Source: Carya illinoinensis
Lineage: Eukaryota > Streptophyta > Magnoliopsida > Fagales > Juglandaceae
DNA length: 64,000 nucleotides
Assembly (NCBI RefSeq): GCF_018687715.1
Contig: NC_056766.1
Span: forward strand, 5,236,501-5,300,500
Direction: 5' to 3'
Shown piece after piece: positions 60,801 to 64,000 of this stretch (positions within the stretch are counted from its first letter, which is position 1; every line of letters starts with the position of its first letter). Made by a program: the position numbers and the translations under genes. The notes beneath the pieces were generated by a model. The model saw only the letters and a list, made by a program, of their open reading frames with translations. It ran no database searches and had not been told where the DNA came from.

Positions 60801-63305
60801 GAACATTTATTGATACGCTGAAACAAAAGGCAAACGTCAAAAGAGTGAAGTTGTATAGGCCTTGAACTATTATTTCGAAAGTATATATAACACATAAATC
60901 TAGGGGCTTGAACAATTTCTAGGGGCTGCATCACTGTTTCTCACCTTCTCTTCGCAGATGATACTTTAATTTTCAGTGATGCTAATAAGGATCATCTTCG
61001 TGCTTTAAGAGCTTTATTGTTATGTTTTGAAGCTGTCTCTGGGCTTAGAATTAATTTATCTAAGTCTGAAATTGTTCCTGTGGGTTCAGTCAGCAATATT
61101 TTTTATCTGGCCAATATTCTTGGCTGTAAAGTTGCTTCATTACCCATGAAATATCTTGGGTTACCTTTGGGGGCTCCTCATAAATCTGTGTCTATTTGGG
61201 ATGGGGTGATTGAGAAGATCGAGAGGAGGCTAGCTGGCTGGAAAAAACTATATTTGTCCAAAGGGGGTAGAGTTACTTTGATTAAAAGCACCTTGTCTAA
61301 TTTACCCACTTATTACCTCTCTCTTTTCCCTATTCCAGCAGGGGTGGTCAAAAAAATTGAGAGGATTTTTAGAAATTTCTTATGGGATGGTATTGGGGAG
61401 GAACGTAAATTTCACTTGGTGAGTTGGAATAAGGTTTGTACTCCGGTGTCTACTGGAGGTTTGGATGTGCAGAATTTAAACCATCCTAATAAAGCCCTCC
61501 TTGGGAAGTGGCTTTGGAGGTACAACAATGAGAGAAACGCATTGTGGAGACGGATTATAGATGCTAAATATGGAAGGATGTGGGGAAATTGGTGTACTAA
61601 TGAAATAAAAGGTTTTGTGGTGGGATTATGGAAGTCCATTCGGATGGGATGGGGGGATTTTGTCAAAAATATTAATTTCAAAGTGGGGGGCCGGGACTAA
61701 TATTTTCTTTTGGCATGATGTTCGGTGTGGTAATTAACCCCTTAAATTAGCATTCACTAGCCTTTTCAGGATTGCTAAATATAAAGGGGTTGCTATGGCT
61801 GATTCATACTTGTTTTCTAACAATATGCTGAATTGGAATGTGGAATTTTCTAGAGATTTACAGGAGTGGGAAGTGAGTGAAGCAGCTGATTTTTATGTAA
61901 AACTTTATAATTCGAAGATTGATCTGATCAGGGAGGATAGGATGCTGTGGGTTAATGATAATAAGTCCAGATTCTCTGTGAATTCCTATTATAACGTTTT
62001 AAATAGTCATGGTAATAAAACATACCCCTGGAAATGCATTTGGAAAGCTAGAGTGCCCAGTAAAGTTGCATTTTTCTGCTGGTTGGTGTCGCTGGAGAAG
62101 GTTTTAACAACTGATAATTTGAGGAAAAGGGGTTTATATGTGATGGATTGGTGCTTCATGTGTAAAAAAATGGTGAATCTGTTAACCACCTGTTTCTTCA
62201 TTGCGAAATATGACTGTTTTGTGGAATGAGTTATTCACAAGGGTGGGCATTGCTTGGGTGATGCCTTTTCATGTGGGGGATTTCTTGGCTAGTTGGGAAG
62301 GTGCTGCAGGTTGTGGAGGCAATAAAGTTGAGTGGAGGATGATTCCTTTGTGTTTGTTTTGGTGTTTATGGCTTGAGAGAAACTGGAGGTGTTTCCAAGA
62401 TTGTGAATGTACTATGGGGGAATTTAGGGATTTTTTCTTTAGCACTTTAAATTTTTGGATGAACAATCTTGTGAGGGATATGAATATTTGTAATGCTGTT
62501 CTCTAATTTTGTTTTGCTTTAGCTTGTATTTAGGTGTATTCTCTTGTACACTTCCCATGTACTTGGGCTATGCCTATTTACTTGGAATAAAATTCTTATT
62601 ACCAATCAAAATATATATATATAACACATAAAAGAGTATGACATATAAGAGCTTAACGCAAAAAGAATCTCGAGATTACCTGTTGAATATCTGAAGAGAA
62701 AAGGACAGGTGAATGTTCATAAGCTCCCTCTTTCATCCTCAAGTTTATGATACTAAAGTCAAAAAAGTCAGCCTTGATGCCTTGGAAATTCTCAAACAGC
62801 AGCTTGCACAATGAGGTGAACTTGTCCGAAATTAAAATATTAAACAAAGCACGCTGACACTTCTCAGTATTGATATTGTGATCAGATTCATTTAAACATC
62901 CACTAGATAAAGCACCTGCATGTCCATTAGCTGCTTTCTGGGATCCATTCGGCATGCACTGTGTTTGTGAAGCTTCGAGCCTGTCTTCATCACAATGGCC
63001 AGATTCCTGCAAGACAAAGATGAAAGAGAAATAATTATAAAAACAAATGATGGCTACTTTCAGTAAAACACTGCAACTTTGGTTACCTTAACCACCATCG
63101 TACCATCAGTTCCATGATTAAATACAAGTGCCTTCCTAATGCATCCCCGTATACAAGTTTCATCAACACTTGAGGACCGATACATGTGCTCCAGTATAAC
63201 ATTTCTCCAGTGCCTCTGTGAACAGTCATCTGAACCGTCCATAGGAAGATGGACTTCTTCAATAGAATTCTTTTCTATAACCGTGCGACCAGGTTCTTTC
63301 AGAGT
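57831..63305 (-). CDS. EHD3-like: EHD3-like PHD-finger protein, 3' five exons (5' end outside or unresolved)
   Basis: Minus-strand exons 63305-63087, 63006-62680, 59968-59879, 59666-59622 and 58754-57831 join with every intron in phase 0, giving 534 visible residues. The early part (HWRNVILEHMYRSSS, CIRGCIRKALVF, then CQRALFNILISDKF, FENFQGIKADFF, MKEGAYEHSPVLFSSDIQQ, VWQKLQEIGSGF, LAKSLSDMSRT) matches the order I remember for rice EHD3 and its dicot relatives. The last exon holds PHD fingers: CRQC...CDSC...H...C...CAVC, a second zinc region CKICGNEVEDG...HARC...CPSC, and a third CRVC...CDGCDHAYHIYC...CRKC. EHD3 is a nuclear histone reader that promotes flowering in rice. The basic KHRKKG stretch may aid nuclear entry. 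The intron before VWQKL is 2.7 kb because of a LINE and a MITE. Confidence 0.88.
59715..59780 (-). mobile_element. tiny LINE-tail stump with 13-bp target duplication
   Basis: ACCATTACATAAT occurs at 59,715-59,727 and 59,768-59,780. Between them are only about 40 bp: T/A-rich sequence and ATATAAGTAA, which on the minus strand is TTACTTATAT plus a poly(A)-like tail. This is an extreme 5' truncation in a PHD-gene intron. Confidence 0.75.
60017..60105 (-). mobile_element. LINE 3'-tail fragment, minus orientation
   Basis: GGCATAGCCCAAGTACACAA and the following GGGTGTATACAAGAGGT are the reverse complement of the 3' end of the LINE at 60,899-62,612 (TTGTACACTTCCCATGTACT, TGGGCTATGCC). It is a truncated member of the same family in the same intron. 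Confidence 0.7.
60131..60459. mobile_element. MITE, 329 bp, with GGTCATG(C/T)TTGGTT ends
   Basis: The left end is GGTCATGCTTGGTTATGAAA. The right end, read in reverse, is GGTCATGTTTGGTTTCACAG, about 14 bp of terminal inverted repeat with one mismatch. AAA stands on both sides and may be the target duplication. The interior is AT-rich and non-coding. It lies in the large intron of the PHD gene. Confidence 0.65.
60882..62632 (+). mobile_element. 5'-truncated L1-type LINE with 17-bp target duplication
   Basis: TATATATAACACATAAA occurs at 60,882-60,898 and again at 62,616-62,632, and the insert is 60,899 to about 62,612. It begins inside the reverse-transcriptase domain and ends with a typical LINE 3' UTR (TTGTACACTTCCCATGTACT, TGGGCTATGCC, GGAATAAAATTCTTATT, ACCAATCAAAA). 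It is on the plus strand, antisense to the PHD gene, in that gene's largest intron. The perfect duplication shows a fairly young insertion. Confidence 0.92.
60926..62506 (+). pseudogene. LINE ORF2 remnant: reverse transcriptase end plus zf-RVT region
   Basis: It starts at SHLLFADDTLIFSDANKDH, where FADD (60,951-60,962) is the reverse-transcriptase catalytic motif. It then gives LRINLSKSEIVPVG, MKYLGLPLGAPHKS, SKGGRVTLIKSTLSNLPTYY and FRNFLWDG. After a 1-base slip in a G-run near 61,690 and a TAA near 61,737 it continues as SRFSVNSYYNVLN, VPSKVAFFCWLVSLEKVLTT and WCFMCK, the zf-RVT region. A second slip near 62,170 shifts frame before NHLFLHC. It ends at 62,504-62,506. The enzyme would copy LINE RNA at the target site. 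Here it is broken and lacks its N-terminal part and endonuclease. Confidence 0.92.
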
Positions 63306-63600
63306 CTGCAAGATTTCAAATACAATTTGATAAAGGGTAATGAGGACCAAACCACAGGCATACGGTACCATATCCTAATGTTTCACCAATTTCTGTTCAC
63401 CGTATCCAAATTGTAGCATCCCCTTGTTCCCCATCCGTATCTGTGCTTCTAGGTATGTATGGATAACATCACTGTCCTAAAATCTAAAAAATATATATGC
63501 ACCGACTTGCATATTTATTTGAGTATGCAATAATGAGTACACCATATGTTTGGAGGCTGCGCTCAACAGCTTCCATTTCCATAGTTTTAGAGATTTCATG

Positions 63601-63670
63601 GGATTGTTCTTTTTCTTTTTTGATAAGTAATAAGTAGATTTTACTCATACGAAGGAATTGTTCTTTTTCT
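63601..63670 (-). mobile_element. second tiny LINE-tail stump with about 15-bp target duplication
   Basis: G(G/A)ATTGTTCTTTTTCT occurs at 63,601-63,616 and 63,655-63,670 (one mismatch). Between them are about 38 bp: TTTTTGATAAGTAATAAGTA and GATTTTACTC, the same tail type as in the 59,715 stump and the 10,626 retroposon. Confidence 0.7.
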
Positions 63671-63679
63671 TCTTTTCCT

Positions 63680-63775
63680 TAGTTGGGTGCTTCATATTGT
63701 ACACTTACCATGCACTTGGGTTGCACCCTTCCACGCTCTGAATAAGATTGCCTCACTTATTCCAAAAACACCCAC
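63680..63775 (+). mobile_element. LINE 3'-tail fragment, plus orientation
   Basis: TTGTACACTTACCATGCACT, TGGGTTGCACCC and TGAATAAGATTGCCTCACTT align with the 3' UTR of the LINE ending at 62,612. A truncated relative upstream of the visible PHD-gene exons. Confidence 0.6.
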
Positions 63776-64000
63776 AAAAGATCTTTCTTAGAAAATTTCA
63801 ATCTGCTCCTGTAAGAGTCTTAAAAAACATGTAAAAGAAGTGTTGTGTCCAGAATGCACAAACGTTCATGTTTCATTTTGCTAAAATATCACCACCAGTC
63901 CTAAAGGAGGTGATCACTACTACCTTCAGTGGAAGAGATCACTGTTCAGAATCTTCAGATTCAACTTGGGATTTAGCAGCCACATTTATAAAGGTTATTT
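63776..64000. other. end of window; possible upstream part of the PHD gene
   Basis: On the minus strand, CTGAAG followed by GTAGTA at about 63,925 is donor-like. One frame before it reads AAKSQVESEDSEQ, a stop, then SLPLK. It could be an exon of the PHD gene with an apparent stop, or chance. The true 5' exons are not resolved here. Confidence 0.3.

Noticed and set aside
1..64000. tRNA, rRNA or organellar DNA insertions
   Set aside because: I looked for tRNA-like cloverleaf motifs and conserved rRNA words and saw none by eye. A tRNAscan or Rfam search would be needed to exclude them fully.

Overview
This is plant nuclear DNA, most likely from a woody eudicot. The support is AT-rich intergenic DNA, GT-AG introns, a chalcone-synthase-type gene with the conserved split-cysteine intron, a multi-PHD-finger gene, and heavy loading with CACTA (En/Spm) transposons, L1-type LINEs, LTR fragments and small foldback elements. 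The style of the repeats reminds me of Fagales such as walnut, hickory or oak, but that is an impression and not a demonstrated identification.

Layout. 1-7672: right-hand part of a decayed CACTA element (copy 1), cut off by a block of GC-richer direct repeats (about 7673-9540). 10626-11535: a retroposon in minus orientation flanked by a 13-bp target-site duplication. 14486-14967: an inverted repeat made from CACTA transposase sequence. 15322-21237: CACTA copy 2, old and truncated on the left, with its right end preserved. 21335-22145: a minus-strand LINE reverse-transcriptase relic. 23906-24211: a small basic protein gene of unknown function. 25876-46780: a duplicated block carrying two more copies of that small gene (28572-28811 and 45895-46134). 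The block is split by a complete 11,024-bp CACTA element (copy 3, 33331-44354) with matching ends and a TAG target duplication. 48585-50895: a direct repeat pair around LINE RNase H and LTR debris. 53754-55705: a divergent chalcone-synthase-like type III polyketide synthase with a recognisable promoter. 57831-63305 (minus strand): the 3' five exons of an EHD3-like PHD-finger gene. Its introns hold a 1.7-kb LINE with a 17-bp target duplication, a MITE and several tiny LINE-tail stumps.

How the parts work together. The two recognisable host genes are independent of each other: a specialised-metabolism enzyme and a chromatin reader. They are convergently arranged, with about 2.1 kb between them. 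In CACTA copy 3 the TNPA-like accessory gene is open across six exons (376 aa). The TNPD-type transposase has three stops and one frameshift, so the element is probably non-autonomous but has intact ends. It also carries a reverse-strand gene for a putative plant transposon protein, next to an array of palindromic TTCGAA motifs.

Main points of interest: (1) the hairpin-forming transposase inverted repeat, a candidate natural silencing locus; (2) copy 3, with intact ends, an intact TNPA-like gene, a dead TNPD and a reverse-strand third gene; (3) the active-site substitutions in the polyketide synthase, including Leu at position 197; (4) the three-member small-gene cluster of unknown function.
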